64,000 nucleotides of DNA from Cyanobacteriota bacterium erpe_2018_sw_21hr_WHONDRS-SW48-000092_B_bin.40 (GTDB taxonomy: Bacteria; Cyanobacteriota; Vampirovibrionia; Obscuribacterales; Obscuribacteraceae), in NCBI GenBank assembly GCA_030917395.1, contig JAUPUU010000080.1:22629-86628 (forward strand), in the 5' to 3' direction. Numbering within the stretch: position 1 is the stretch's first letter; each line of letters starts with the position of its first letter. Shown piece after piece: positions 24,170-32,733 of the stretch. The position numbers were made by a program, and so were the translations under genes. Under the pieces are notes generated by a model. It was not told where the DNA came from and ran no database searches. It saw only the letters and a list, made by a program, of their open reading frames with translations.

Positions 24170-24757
24170 TTACTTAGCCAGCTTGAGCTCCCCTAAATAG
24201 GGAAGCTCGCGGTATTTCTCCGCATAATCAAGACCATAGCCGACAACGAACAAATCTTCAATACTAAAGCCTACATAGTCGGCTTCAATAGGCACAACTC
24301 GGCGAGAGGGTTTATCAAGAAAAACAGCAATCTTTAGAGTGTTCGGGTTGAACTGATCGCGCAGATACTCCATGAAGAACTTTGCTGTGCGGCCAGAGTC
24401 AATAATATCCTCAACCACAATAATGTTGCGGCGGGAAATGTTAGGTAATTCTAGATAGGGCGTCTGCACGGCTCCAGAGCTTTCAGTGGCGCTGCCATAG
24501 CTTGCCAATCTAACAAATTCAATTTGTAGGGGATCTGGCGTCACGATTTGTCTGACAATATCGGCCAGGAAGCAAAAAGCTCCTTTCATCACCCCTATCA
24601 CAACTGGGTTCTCCAGCTCCACATAGTCAGCACTGATTTGCGCACCCAATTCAGCAACTCGTTTTTGAATCTGCTCATGCGAGTAGATCGTTTTAATCGA
24701 GTCGACCTCTTTGTCGCGCTCAATTTTGGTTGCGGCCATATCAGTCTTTCCGGACAT
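24170..24757 (-). CDS. hpt: Hypoxanthine phosphoribosyltransferase
   Basis: A 195-residue type I phosphoribosyltransferase that converts hypoxanthine or guanine with PRPP to IMP or GMP. The PRPP loop VVEDIIDSGRTAKFF and the flexible-loop segment FVRLASYGSATESSG are characteristic, as is GVMKGAFCFLADIVRQI. AAGGGAG precedes the ATG. It is 64 bp downstream of the guanine deaminase gene on the same strand, so both may be expressed together for purine recycling. Confidence 0.92.
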   Translation of the reverse strand: MSGKTDMAATKIERDKEVDSIKTIYSHEQIQKRVAELGAQISADYVELENPVVIGVMKGAFCFLADIVRQIVTPDPLQIEFVRLASYGSATESSGAVQTPYLELPNISRRNIIVVEDIIDSGRTAKFFMEYLRDQFNPNTLKIAVFLDKPSRRVVPIEADYVGFSIEDLFVVGYGLDYAEKYRELPYLGELKLAK

Positions 24758-24821
24758 TTTAAGAACTCCCTTTAGAACATGGAAATCGTAACAGGTTCAC
24801 ATCTAAGTTGCTTCCCTAAAT

Positions 24822-26159
24822 CTATATGTGAAATATGCAGCGGCCTCTAACATAAGTGGCTTCAATCAGTCGATCGTCGCCCAAAAATACAAGACTAGAT
24901 AGTATTTCATCCGTCGGCTGACTGAGGATATTGTCCACAATTCCACTCTTGCGACTGGCGTCGACAACAATAAAGTCTGCTTCTTTGCCCACGGTCAAAG
25001 AACCAATTAAATGATCCAAGTGGGCAGCCTTCGCCCCGCCCAAAGTAGCCCGGTAAAGTAACTCAGGCGGCTCTATCCAAATGTCAGGCTGCATGTAGTT
25101 AGCATCTTTCATAACATTGAACAGCGACATTGACGGCCCCGCCGCTACATCTGAGCCTAAACCAAAGAGACAGCCTGCGGCAGAGATTTTGGCATAGAGA
25201 AAGACACCACTCTTGAGGAAGAAATTGGAGCTTGGACAATGGGCCAGTGAGCTATGAGTATCGGCTACGGTCTTAATGTCTTGATCATCAAGGTGGATGG
25301 CATGGGCAAACACCGTGCGCTTGCCGATAATGCCAAAACTCTTATATACATCTAGGTAGCTGCGAGCAGTAGGGAACTGGGTGGCAACAAATTGAATCTC
25401 TTCTTTTGCCTCAGACAGATGGGTGTGAACATAGGTGCCGGGATGCTTGGCAAACAAGTGGCCGACTCCGGCTAAGAGTTCAGACGTGGAAGTGACGCCA
25501 AAGCGCGGAGTGAAGGCATACAGGAGAAGGCCATCTCCCTGTCCGTGCCATTTAACCGCCAACTCCTCCGATTCTCTTAGCGAAGTCTCGGTATCTTCAG
25601 TCAAAGCTTCTGGAGAATTGGCATCCATCATCACTTTGCCCATAATGACCCGACTACCTTTCTCTAAGGCAACTTCAAAAGCCGCATCAGTGGCGTCTTT
25701 GTGAATAGTAGTAAAGACCACAGCCAGAGTCGTTCCGTTGGCAGCCAACTCATCGAAGAACCAGTTGGCTATTTTGCGCGCATGGTTAGTATCTGAAAAG
25801 CGAGCCTCAGCAGGAAAAATATACTTATTGAGCCAGGCGAGCAGGTGCTGGCCAGAGCGCCCTGTCTGAGAAACCTGGGGCAGATGCAGGTGTAAATCCA
25901 CTAGACCAGGCAAAATCAGCCTTTGGCCCAAATCAACAATCTCGACATTCCTATCATTAATATGATTGCCACTAGTGTATTTATGCTGAATTTCCAGCCA
26001 AGGGGCAACATCAATGATTGTGCCCTGCCCGTTTACAACCAGCGCGCCCTGAACGTAGTCAAGATAAGCGGTACTGGATAAGGGAGAAATCACGTGGCCC
26101 AAATAGATTTTGGTTAAATCCGATTCTGACTGGCTCATAAACTCTTGGGAAGACACCAT
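24822..26159 (-). CDS. guaD: Guanine deaminase
   Basis: A 445-residue amidohydrolase that hydrolyses guanine to xanthine and ammonia. Motifs in order: LILPGLVDLHLHLPQ (zinc His pair), SGQHLLAWLNKYIFPAEARF (typical of guanine deaminase), YVHTHLSEAKEEI, RTVFAHAIHLDD, HCPSSNFFLKSGVF and GLGSDVAAG, the catalytic Asp. The length agrees with the family. Starts at 26159 or at an in-frame ATG seven codons later (AAGAG upstream) are both possible. The neighbouring hpt provides the competing salvage route for guanine. Confidence 0.92.
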   Translation of the reverse strand: MVSSQEFMSQSESDLTKIYLGHVISPLSSTAYLDYVQGALVVNGQGTIIDVAPWLEIQHKYTSGNHINDRNVEIVDLGQRLILPGLVDLHLHLPQVSQTGRSGQHLLAWLNKYIFPAEARFSDTNHARKIANWFFDELAANGTTLAVVFTTIHKDATDAAFEVALEKGSRVIMGKVMMDANSPEALTEDTETSLRESEELAVKWHGQGDGLLLYAFTPRFGVTSTSELLAGVGHLFAKHPGTYVHTHLSEAKEEIQFVATQFPTARSYLDVYKSFGIIGKRTVFAHAIHLDDQDIKTVADTHSSLAHCPSSNFFLKSGVFLYAKISAAGCLFGLGSDVAAGPSMSLFNVMKDANYMQPDIWIEPPELLYRATLGGAKAAHLDHLIGSLTVGKEADFIVVDASRKSGIVDNILSQPTDEILSSLVFLGDDRLIEATYVRGRCIFHI

Positions 26160-26214
26160 AAACGAAACAAATACTGTAATACTAACTGCAAGTTAAGATA
26201 CCGTGATTTAGCCA

Positions 26215-27222
26215 ATGACATTGTCCGAAATTCGCGATTCAGAGATTTTGCAGGTCTTGCACGAAACCTATGAATTGTGGTCGGCCGGTCTGACAAAAGA
26301 AGATTATTACCAGTACAACGCTTTTCAGCGGAACCACGACTGGGGACGCCGCCATCTAAAGTTTCTCACCCTAAAACAAGGAGGCGAAATTGCTGTTGGT
26401 TGCAAAGCCTATCAAATTGAGATTAGCTCAAGGGGCAAGAATTATCCCTTCTTAGGAATCGGCGCCCTGTTCTCCCGGCGCAAATTTCGTGGACAGGGCC
26501 TTGGTGGCAAGTTCATGGAAGAGTTCATCGAAAGGGCCGAAGCCATTGGGGCCGCGGGTATAGTGCTGTTCTCTGACATTGGCTCAGATTTTTATGAGCA
26601 GTATGGTTTTCAAGAATTATCTAGCCTGGATTTTTCTATTGATTTAGCCTTGGCCCAATGGCGCTTGCCAAAAGGTAACTTCTGCCCAGCTTTCACAATT
26701 GATGAGCTCGGTCATGAACACATTGAGATTTTGCACCGCTACCACCAGCGGTGGCTTTCAAGAAGACCCTTTGCCGTAAGACGCTCTGTCAAATACTGGC
26801 ATTACAAAATAGCCAAAGAGCAATTTCTCCATCAAAATTCAACGCTTTCTTGGCCGCGCCTGCATCTACTTAAAACAGAAAATGGCTATTGCATTTACGA
26901 AATTGGTGGCAAGACCATGCGCATCCTCGAACTGGTAGACGCTGGAATTGGTCCTGAAAACCTATGGAGAGCTATTTTAACTCAGGCCTACACCCTGCAA
27001 ATACGCAAGATCAGGGGATGGGAAGGCAATCTCAGAGGCCTTGAGCCCGGATTTAATTTTAAGAGTTTTCTGGCAGGCGACGAATTTCAGGCTGATTTTC
27101 GTGGTCAAATCTATTACTCTGAGAGAAATTGGGGAAGGTCCATGATGCTCTCCCTTGACAATAATGTTGGAGATTGGCTTTATCAATTTCCTTGTCCATT
27201 AATGGAGCTTGATCATCTCTAG
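26215..27222 (+). CDS. GNAT-family N-acetyltransferase
   Basis: A 335-residue protein with an N-terminal GNAT domain: the acetyl-CoA-binding RKFRGQGLGGKFMEEFIERAE is intact (Q/RxxGxG/A), and DIGSDFYEQYGFQEL is the usual C-terminal GNAT strand. The C-terminal half (from about residue 170) resembles a second, degenerate GNAT-like or SCP2-like domain as in large two-domain acetyltransferases. The substrate is unknown. The gene precedes a ThDP enzyme by 15 bp, so the two probably form an operon. Confidence 0.75.
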   Translation: MTLSEIRDSEILQVLHETYELWSAGLTKEDYYQYNAFQRNHDWGRRHLKFLTLKQGGEIAVGCKAYQIEISSRGKNYPFLGIGALFSRRKFRGQGLGGKFMEEFIERAEAIGAAGIVLFSDIGSDFYEQYGFQELSSLDFSIDLALAQWRLPKGNFCPAFTIDELGHEHIEILHRYHQRWLSRRPFAVRRSVKYWHYKIAKEQFLHQNSTLSWPRLHLLKTENGYCIYEIGGKTMRILELVDAGIGPENLWRAILTQAYTLQIRKIRGWEGNLRGLEPGFNFKSFLAGDEFQADFRGQIYYSERNWGRSMMLSLDNNVGDWLYQFPCPLMELDHL

Positions 27223-27237
27223 ACAATCGAGAAGGCA

Positions 27238-28878
27238 ATGACAACATCCTCAACCAAACTTACTTGCGACTTATTGCTACAACAGCTCCTGACCGAAGGA
27301 GCAAGCCAGATATTTGTAGCGCCGCGCTCATGCAATTCACCCATAGCTCAAGCACTCCCTGAGGTCAAAGGTTTTCGTCAAGTCAACTGCGCCAGTGAAC
27401 TCGCCGCGGCTTTCATGAGTATTGGCTACGCCCAAGCCTCCTCTCGTGCTGCAGTACTATTGCTCTCGGCCGGTCAAGGGTTAGTTACAGCACTGCCAGC
27501 CATTTACACAGCTAGTCGCATTCATGTGCCCATGATTATTATCTGCGACCAGCTCAGCACCCAAATTCTCAACGATGATCCCGCTCTCTCACTCGATGTC
27601 TTAGGTGTCAGTAAGCCAGTTTGCAAATGGTCCGCCGAAGCTCGCAGCGCCGGTGAAATACCACGCTTAATCAGGCGCGCATTTACCGAGGCCTTCTCGC
27701 CTCCCAAAGGGCCAGTCTTAATCTCAATCCCAGTTGACATCTTGAATCAGGTTGCCGAAACCACAGTTATTAATCCGCCTCACACCAGTCCACTTGGCGC
27801 TGCCGATAACAACTTTGTCCAGAAAAGCGCTCGCACTCTAGTTTCAGCAAAAAGTCCCTGTATTGTTGCTGGCAATGAAGTGAGTCAATACAGAGCTCGC
27901 AAAGAAGTGGCAACTCTGGCAGAAGTAATTGGTTGTCCTGTCTACAGTGAACCCAATCCAACCGGGGTAAATTTCCCCAACAGGCATCCACAGTTCGCCG
28001 GAGTGCTGTCGACAGAAATCAGCAGTGCTCGTGAAAGCCTTCGAGGTCACGACCTTGTTCTCGCCCTTGGCATGCAAACTAGACTGCCCGAAACAGCAGA
28101 CCAGGCCTCACTAATTTCACCACGCACCTCGGTCTTGCAAATTAATGTCGACCCGACGCTTTCGGGTAAATCACTGCCTTGCATAGCCACTGCCACTGCC
28201 GATATTGCCGAATCTTTGTCGCGACTGCGAGCAGAAATTCAGCTGATCGCCGATAACAACTGGGTGAACGCAGCGCGAAATAGAGCAAGAGATACAACTC
28301 TAAATATATCGGGTCAGCGCCAAAAGTTAGAAGAGAACCTCGTCTATCCCAAGCAGCATGACCCAATTTCGCTTTTCTGGCTCTTGCGCAGCGTCGACGG
28401 CGCCCGCACTAGTGGCTCCATTGTCGTCACCGACATAATTGGCACCCTCACCGACCCATCCACTGTGATGAGCCTGGAGGGCAGCTCGGCCTATTTCGCC
28501 TCTAATTCAGGCGTTGATGGCTATGCGATGGGTGCGGCCCTGGGCACGCAGTGGGCAGCTCCAGACAACCCTGTAGTCTGCGTCACCTCAGATCAATCTT
28601 TCTTACAGGCCAGTCAGGCCCTGTGGACAGCCGCTCACTATGTGCTCAACACCAAATTTGTTGTGGTCAACAATGGCGGCTCCGACAGCCTCACACTGCA
28701 CCTTGGGAACTGCGACCATCAATTCCCACTGGACTGCCCAGAGATTGATTTCAAGCAAATTGCTACAGCCATGAAAATTCCAGCATTGAAAGCTGAAACC
28801 ATGGGTGAACTCGAAGAAGCACTGGGAACGATGTTCGACAGCCCTGGCCCCTTCTTAATTGACGCTCGCATTCACTAA
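27238..28878 (+). CDS. Thiamine-diphosphate-dependent enzyme (acetolactate synthase-like)
   Basis: A 546-residue three-domain protein of the acetohydroxyacid synthase/benzoylformate decarboxylase superfamily. The activating Glu54 (CASELAAAF) that contacts the thiamine pyrimidine is present. The C-terminal domain has TSDQSF and, 27 residues after Asp452, Asn479 (VVVNNGG), matching the spacing of the GDG-xn-NN cofactor motif, but the glycines of GDG are replaced (SDQ). It is therefore ThDP-fold with an altered Mg-diphosphate loop; activity is uncertain. No ilvN regulatory subunit or branched-chain amino acid gene is nearby. It follows the GNAT gene by 15 bp. Confidence 0.75.
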   Translation: MTTSSTKLTCDLLLQQLLTEGASQIFVAPRSCNSPIAQALPEVKGFRQVNCASELAAAFMSIGYAQASSRAAVLLLSAGQGLVTALPAIYTASRIHVPMIIICDQLSTQILNDDPALSLDVLGVSKPVCKWSAEARSAGEIPRLIRRAFTEAFSPPKGPVLISIPVDILNQVAETTVINPPHTSPLGAADNNFVQKSARTLVSAKSPCIVAGNEVSQYRARKEVATLAEVIGCPVYSEPNPTGVNFPNRHPQFAGVLSTEISSARESLRGHDLVLALGMQTRLPETADQASLISPRTSVLQINVDPTLSGKSLPCIATATADIAESLSRLRAEIQLIADNNWVNAARNRARDTTLNISGQRQKLEENLVYPKQHDPISLFWLLRSVDGARTSGSIVVTDIIGTLTDPSTVMSLEGSSAYFASNSGVDGYAMGAALGTQWAAPDNPVVCVTSDQSFLQASQALWTAAHYVLNTKFVVVNNGGSDSLTLHLGNCDHQFPLDCPEIDFKQIATAMKIPALKAETMGELEEALGTMFDSPGPFLIDARIH

Positions 28879-28975
28879 ACCCCATTCACCGACTATTCAC
28901 TGACCCAGATTTGCTTATTCAGAACTACTTTTGATATTTACTTTTCCGGGACCTGAGCCAGCCATTCTTAACTTA

Positions 28976-29007
28976 AATTCAAAAAGCAATTCAAAAATAA
29001 TTCAAAA
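28976..29007. promoter_or_regulatory. Three AATTCAAAA direct repeats upstream of korA
   Basis: AATTCAAAA occurs at about 28976, 28988 and 28999, spaced 11-12 bp, in the 239-bp gap before korA. Helically phased A/T-rich direct repeats can be a regulator site or a curved upstream element. No -35/-10 pair was convincing. Confidence 0.3.
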
Positions 29008-29117
29008 CGTATAGAAAGCTTAGGCAATTTGGTATTTGAGGGAGTTTCGGCGCGGCTCTTGATAGACTGTTCTACGTCAAGTAAACCCACAGAGTTTTCC
29101 AATAGGATATTCGCACA

Positions 29118-30941
29118 GTGAAAACACTAGCTGCCGATAGCAAAGAAAAACTGGAGCAAGGACGAGTCGTCAACGACTTCTCCATCCAGGTTGCAACAGT
29201 AAACGGCTCAGGAAGCCAATCTTCAAATAGCGTATTGATGCGCTCCATCTTCCAGATGGGCATACCGGTTAGCGGGAAGAACCTCTTTCCATCTAACATT
29301 GCCGGCTTGCCAACCTGGTTCACCATCCGCGTCAATAAAAACGGTTATGTCGCCAGAAAATCAGATATCGAAATTCTAGTAGCGATGAATCCACAAACAG
29401 CCATCGATGACGTCAAAAGTCTTTCTACGGGTGCTGTTTGTATTTCACCAGTTGAACTAAAACTAGATGCCATTCGCAAAGACGTACTGCACTACCAAGT
29501 GCCGTTCACTGAACTAGCTGCTAAGGCCAGTGAAAATCTGAAGTTGCGCAAGCTCCTGATGAACATGCTTTATGTCGGTGTCGTCGCCGAATTGCTCAAT
29601 ATTGACCATGGTCAGATTGAAAACAGCATCAGCAAACAGTTTGAAGGCAAGACCAAAGCTATCGACCTCAACTTGAACGCTGTCAAAATCGGCCGTGAGT
29701 GGGCTCGCGAAAACCTCAAGAAAGAAGATCCTTACTTCGTCGAACCAATGGACAAGACCCAAGGCAAAATCATCATTGATGGTAACGCGGCCTGTGCGCT
29801 AGGTTCACTATTCGCGGGCGTAACTGTAGTGACTTGGTATCCAATCACTCCTTCATCTAGCTTGTGCGAACAGTTAATCGATTACTTAAAAGATTACAGA
29901 ATCGACAAAGAAACCGGCAAAGCAAGCTTTGCTGTAATTCAAGCTGAAGATGAACTGGCCGCTATAGGTATGGCTCTAGGCGCTGGTTGGGCTGGTGCCC
30001 GCTCAATGACCTCGACATCTGGCCCTGGCATTTCGCTCATGGCTGAATTTACTGGCTACGGCTACTTCACCGAGATACCAACAGTAATATTCGACGTTCA
30101 ACGGGTAGGACCTTCAACTGGTATGCCAACTCGGACATCACAAGCCGATTTGATCAGCGCCTACACCCTCTCGCACGGCGACACCAAACACATCGTTCTG
30201 CTTCCTGGCTCGATTGTTGAGTGCTACGAAATGGCAGGCGAAGCATTTGAGCTAGCTGAGCAATTCCAAACCCCAGTATTTGTTCTCACCGACCTTGATC
30301 TCGGCATGAACAACTGGATGAGCGATCCATTCGAATATCCAACTAAGCCAATCAGCCGCGGCAAAGTAATGACTGCTGCTGACATTGAAAAAGCTGGCAA
30401 GTTCGAACGCTACAGAGACGTTGACGGCGATGGTATTCCATACCGCACATTGCCTGGCACTGACCATCCTCAAGCTGCTTACTTCACTCGTGGCTCTGGC
30501 CACAACGAAAAAGCTGGCTACACTGAAAAACCAGAAGACTACGTAAACTTGATGGACAGACTAGAGAAGAAATTCCAGACTGCTCGCAAGTTTGTGCCAG
30601 CACCGGTTGTAAGTGTTGAGAAGGGTGCAAAAATCGGCATCATCGCTTTCGGTTCTTCTGATTTCGCCGTCATAGAATCACGGGACCAACTCAAAGCTGC
30701 AAACATTCCAACTAGCTACTTGCGAGTACGGGCCTTGCCATTCACAGACGATCTGCGTAAATTCGTCGAAACCCACGACCACGTATATGTAGTCGAGCAA
30801 AACAGAGACGCTCAAATGCGCGATCTGATTCGCTTAGAACTGCCCGAACTAGCGATGAAAATTCGCTCAGTGAAACACTACGATGGTCTGCCAATCGATG
30901 CCAGATTTGTCACCGACGCAATCATGGAGCAGGAGAGATAA
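29118..30941 (+). CDS. korA: 2-oxoacid:ferredoxin oxidoreductase, gamma-alpha fusion subunit (KorA type)
   Basis: A 607-residue subunit with the gamma domain (about residues 20-200: VNGSGSQSSNSVLMRSIF, GLPTWFTIRVNKNGY, EILVAMNP) fused in front of the alpha domain (from about 220: GNAACALGSLFAGVTVVTWYPITPSSSLCE, AEDELAAIGMALGAGWAG, TSTSGPGISLMAEF). Together with KorB it oxidatively decarboxylates a 2-oxoacid to acyl-CoA, reducing ferredoxin, or runs reductively. The gamma-alpha fusion is typical of 2-oxoglutarate-type KorAB enzymes. The start appears to be GTG with AGGAT upstream. The substrate (2-oxoglutarate vs pyruvate) cannot be fixed from sequence reading alone. Confidence 0.92.
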   Translation: MKTLAADSKEKLEQGRVVNDFSIQVATVNGSGSQSSNSVLMRSIFQMGIPVSGKNLFPSNIAGLPTWFTIRVNKNGYVARKSDIEILVAMNPQTAIDDVKSLSTGAVCISPVELKLDAIRKDVLHYQVPFTELAAKASENLKLRKLLMNMLYVGVVAELLNIDHGQIENSISKQFEGKTKAIDLNLNAVKIGREWARENLKKEDPYFVEPMDKTQGKIIIDGNAACALGSLFAGVTVVTWYPITPSSSLCEQLIDYLKDYRIDKETGKASFAVIQAEDELAAIGMALGAGWAGARSMTSTSGPGISLMAEFTGYGYFTEIPTVIFDVQRVGPSTGMPTRTSQADLISAYTLSHGDTKHIVLLPGSIVECYEMAGEAFELAEQFQTPVFVLTDLDLGMNNWMSDPFEYPTKPISRGKVMTAADIEKAGKFERYRDVDGDGIPYRTLPGTDHPQAAYFTRGSGHNEKAGYTEKPEDYVNLMDRLEKKFQTARKFVPAPVVSVEKGAKIGIIAFGSSDFAVIESRDQLKAANIPTSYLRVRALPFTDDLRKFVETHDHVYVVEQNRDAQMRDLIRLELPELAMKIRSVKHYDGLPIDARFVTDAIMEQER

Positions 30942-30944
30942 ACA

Positions 30945-31976
30945 ATGGTAACTTCAACACCTCCAACTAACAGAATTGGCCTAACCATGGCCGATTACAA
31001 AGGCGCTCCATCAACACTTTGCGATGGTTGTGGTCACGACGCAATTACAGCTCAGATCATCAAAGCCTTTTACGAATTAGGCAAAGAACCACATATGGTG
31101 GCAAAATTGAGCGGCATCGGCTGCTCATCTAAAACACCAGCCTACTTCTTGAACCGCTCACACGGATTCAACTCTGTCCACGGTAGAATGCCATCAGTAG
31201 CAACTGGTGTCAGCGTAGCCAACCATACGCTATCGCTAATCGGCGTCAGTGGCGATGGCGACACTGCTTCAATCGGCTTGGGTCAGTTTTGTCACTTAGT
31301 TCGCCGCAATGTTCCTATGATTTATATCATTGAGAACAATGGTGTATACGGCCTGACCAAAGGGCAATTCTCTGCCACCGCCGATCTTGGCTCTAAGCTC
31401 AAGAGCGGCGTAATGAATGAATTGCCACCAATCGACCTCTGTGGTCTAGCGATTGAGCTAGGTTGCAGTTTCGTTGGCCGTTCATTTGCAGGCGACCCTA
31501 AGCAACTAGTAGCACTACTCAAAGCTGCTGGTTCGCACAAAGGTACAGCTGTAATTGACGTCATTAGCCCATGCGTCACCTTCAACAACCATGAAGGTTC
31601 GACCAAGGCTTACAAGTACGCCAAAGAAATGGAAACTCCATTGCATGAACTCGGCTACATTCCATTCTTCGAACAAATCAGCGTTGACTACGAACCAGGC
31701 ACTATGCAAGAAGTAGAGATGCATGATGGATCGAAGATCAGATTGAAAAAGACCGAACGCAACTATGATCCGACTAATCAAACCCAAGCGATTATGACGA
31801 TCAAAGAAGCTCATGACAAAAAAGAGTTTCTCACTGGCCTACTCTATGTCAATGAAAACGTAGAAGACTTCACCACCATGATGAATGTTGGCGATGCTCC
31901 TCTTGCAACATTGCCACAAGAGGTCATTAGACCAGCGAAGAGCGTTCTCGATGAAATTATGGCTGGATTGAAATAA
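30945..31976 (+). CDS. korB: 2-oxoacid:ferredoxin oxidoreductase, beta subunit (KorB type)
   Basis: A 343-residue ThDP-binding beta subunit. Four Cys candidates for the [4Fe-4S] cluster are present: LCDGCGHDA gives two, GIGCSSK one and ISPCVTFNN one. The ThDP/Mg motif is intact (SGDGDTASIGLGQ ... IENNGVYG). It starts 3 bp after korA with AGGAGAG inside the korA end, so translation is coupled. A strong intrinsic terminator follows 24 bp after its stop. The C-terminal 50 residues form an extra tail. Confidence 0.94.
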   Translation: MVTSTPPTNRIGLTMADYKGAPSTLCDGCGHDAITAQIIKAFYELGKEPHMVAKLSGIGCSSKTPAYFLNRSHGFNSVHGRMPSVATGVSVANHTLSLIGVSGDGDTASIGLGQFCHLVRRNVPMIYIIENNGVYGLTKGQFSATADLGSKLKSGVMNELPPIDLCGLAIELGCSFVGRSFAGDPKQLVALLKAAGSHKGTAVIDVISPCVTFNNHEGSTKAYKYAKEMETPLHELGYIPFFEQISVDYEPGTMQEVEMHDGSKIRLKKTERNYDPTNQTQAIMTIKEAHDKKEFLTGLLYVNENVEDFTTMMNVGDAPLATLPQEVIRPAKSVLDEIMAGLK

Positions 31977-32000
31977 GACAGTCGTTATTCGAAGAAATTA

Positions 32001-32033
32001 AAAGAGGCCGCTAGTGATAGCGGCCTCTTTTTG
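32001..32033 (+). terminator. Strong rho-independent terminator after korAB
   Basis: A 13-bp perfect stem (AAAGAGGCCGCTA paired with its complement) closes a GTGA tetraloop at 32014-32017 and runs into a T stretch (32028-32032). It lies 24 bp after the korB stop and ends that transcript. Confidence 0.95.
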
Positions 32034-32150
32034 ATTGGAAATTGGCTGAACACTGAGCCACAGAGTCAATCTTTGCCTGTTTAGGGTAAACCCCAGTTAA
32101 TCCTCTTGGCATCCGCGCTATCCTGTAACCTCACTGGCAGGAGAAGCACA

Positions 32151-32714
32151 ATGAAAACATTTACTATTTTGGCTGTTTTATCTCTTCTAAGTTGCGCCAA
32201 TCCCGCCAGTGCTCAGCAATCAGTGACTTTGAGAAAAGACCAACTACAAAAGGTGGAATGGTTCAAAGCTCCCCTCAATGTTCAGATTGTCGACGAGCGG
32301 CCTCGAGTAAACGACACTCGCGGAGGCGACGAAGCACCGCAAAGCTTTGTTGTCCCCATTGGCCCGATTCCCGGCTCATCAGCTGGTGGCAACCAATCAG
32401 TAAAAATGGTGTCAAATCGACTAACGCCCTCTGTTTTTCGATCAAACATACCGGAGAAGATCAATGTGCGCCCCTTGAATCAAGTCAAAATGGGTGGTCT
32501 TACACCGATAGCAACTCCGGCGCGTCCAATCGGAGCAATCAAACCTATTGCCAAAAATACTTTTAGTGCGCCTGCTCTGGCCACGAATAAGACTAACCCT
32601 GTTGCCGCCACCTATGGTCCAAGCAAGTCAAATCTAGGGCTTGGATCAAGCCAATCTGGCTCTCAGAGGGGCTTTTCCAAAGACGTGTTAGCGAGGCTGC
32701 GGCACGGTGACTAA
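32151..32714 (+). CDS. Secreted protein of unknown function
   Basis: A 187-residue protein with a clear signal peptide (MKTFTILAVLSLLSCANPASA). The mature part is Pro/Asn/Ser-rich, low in aromatic residues and probably disordered, with repeated IKPI/TPI-like stretches and no Cys. AGGAGAA seven bases before the ATG at 32151 fixes the start; the frame extends upstream without a ribosome-binding site. No family was recognised. It is convergent with the sensor kinase pair. Confidence 0.6.
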   Translation: MKTFTILAVLSLLSCANPASAQQSVTLRKDQLQKVEWFKAPLNVQIVDERPRVNDTRGGDEAPQSFVVPIGPIPGSSAGGNQSVKMVSNRLTPSVFRSNIPEKINVRPLNQVKMGGLTPIATPARPIGAIKPIAKNTFSAPALATNKTNPVAATYGPSKSNLGLGSSQSGSQRGFSKDVLARLRHGD

Positions 32715-32733
32715 ACATAAATTGCCTTTACAC

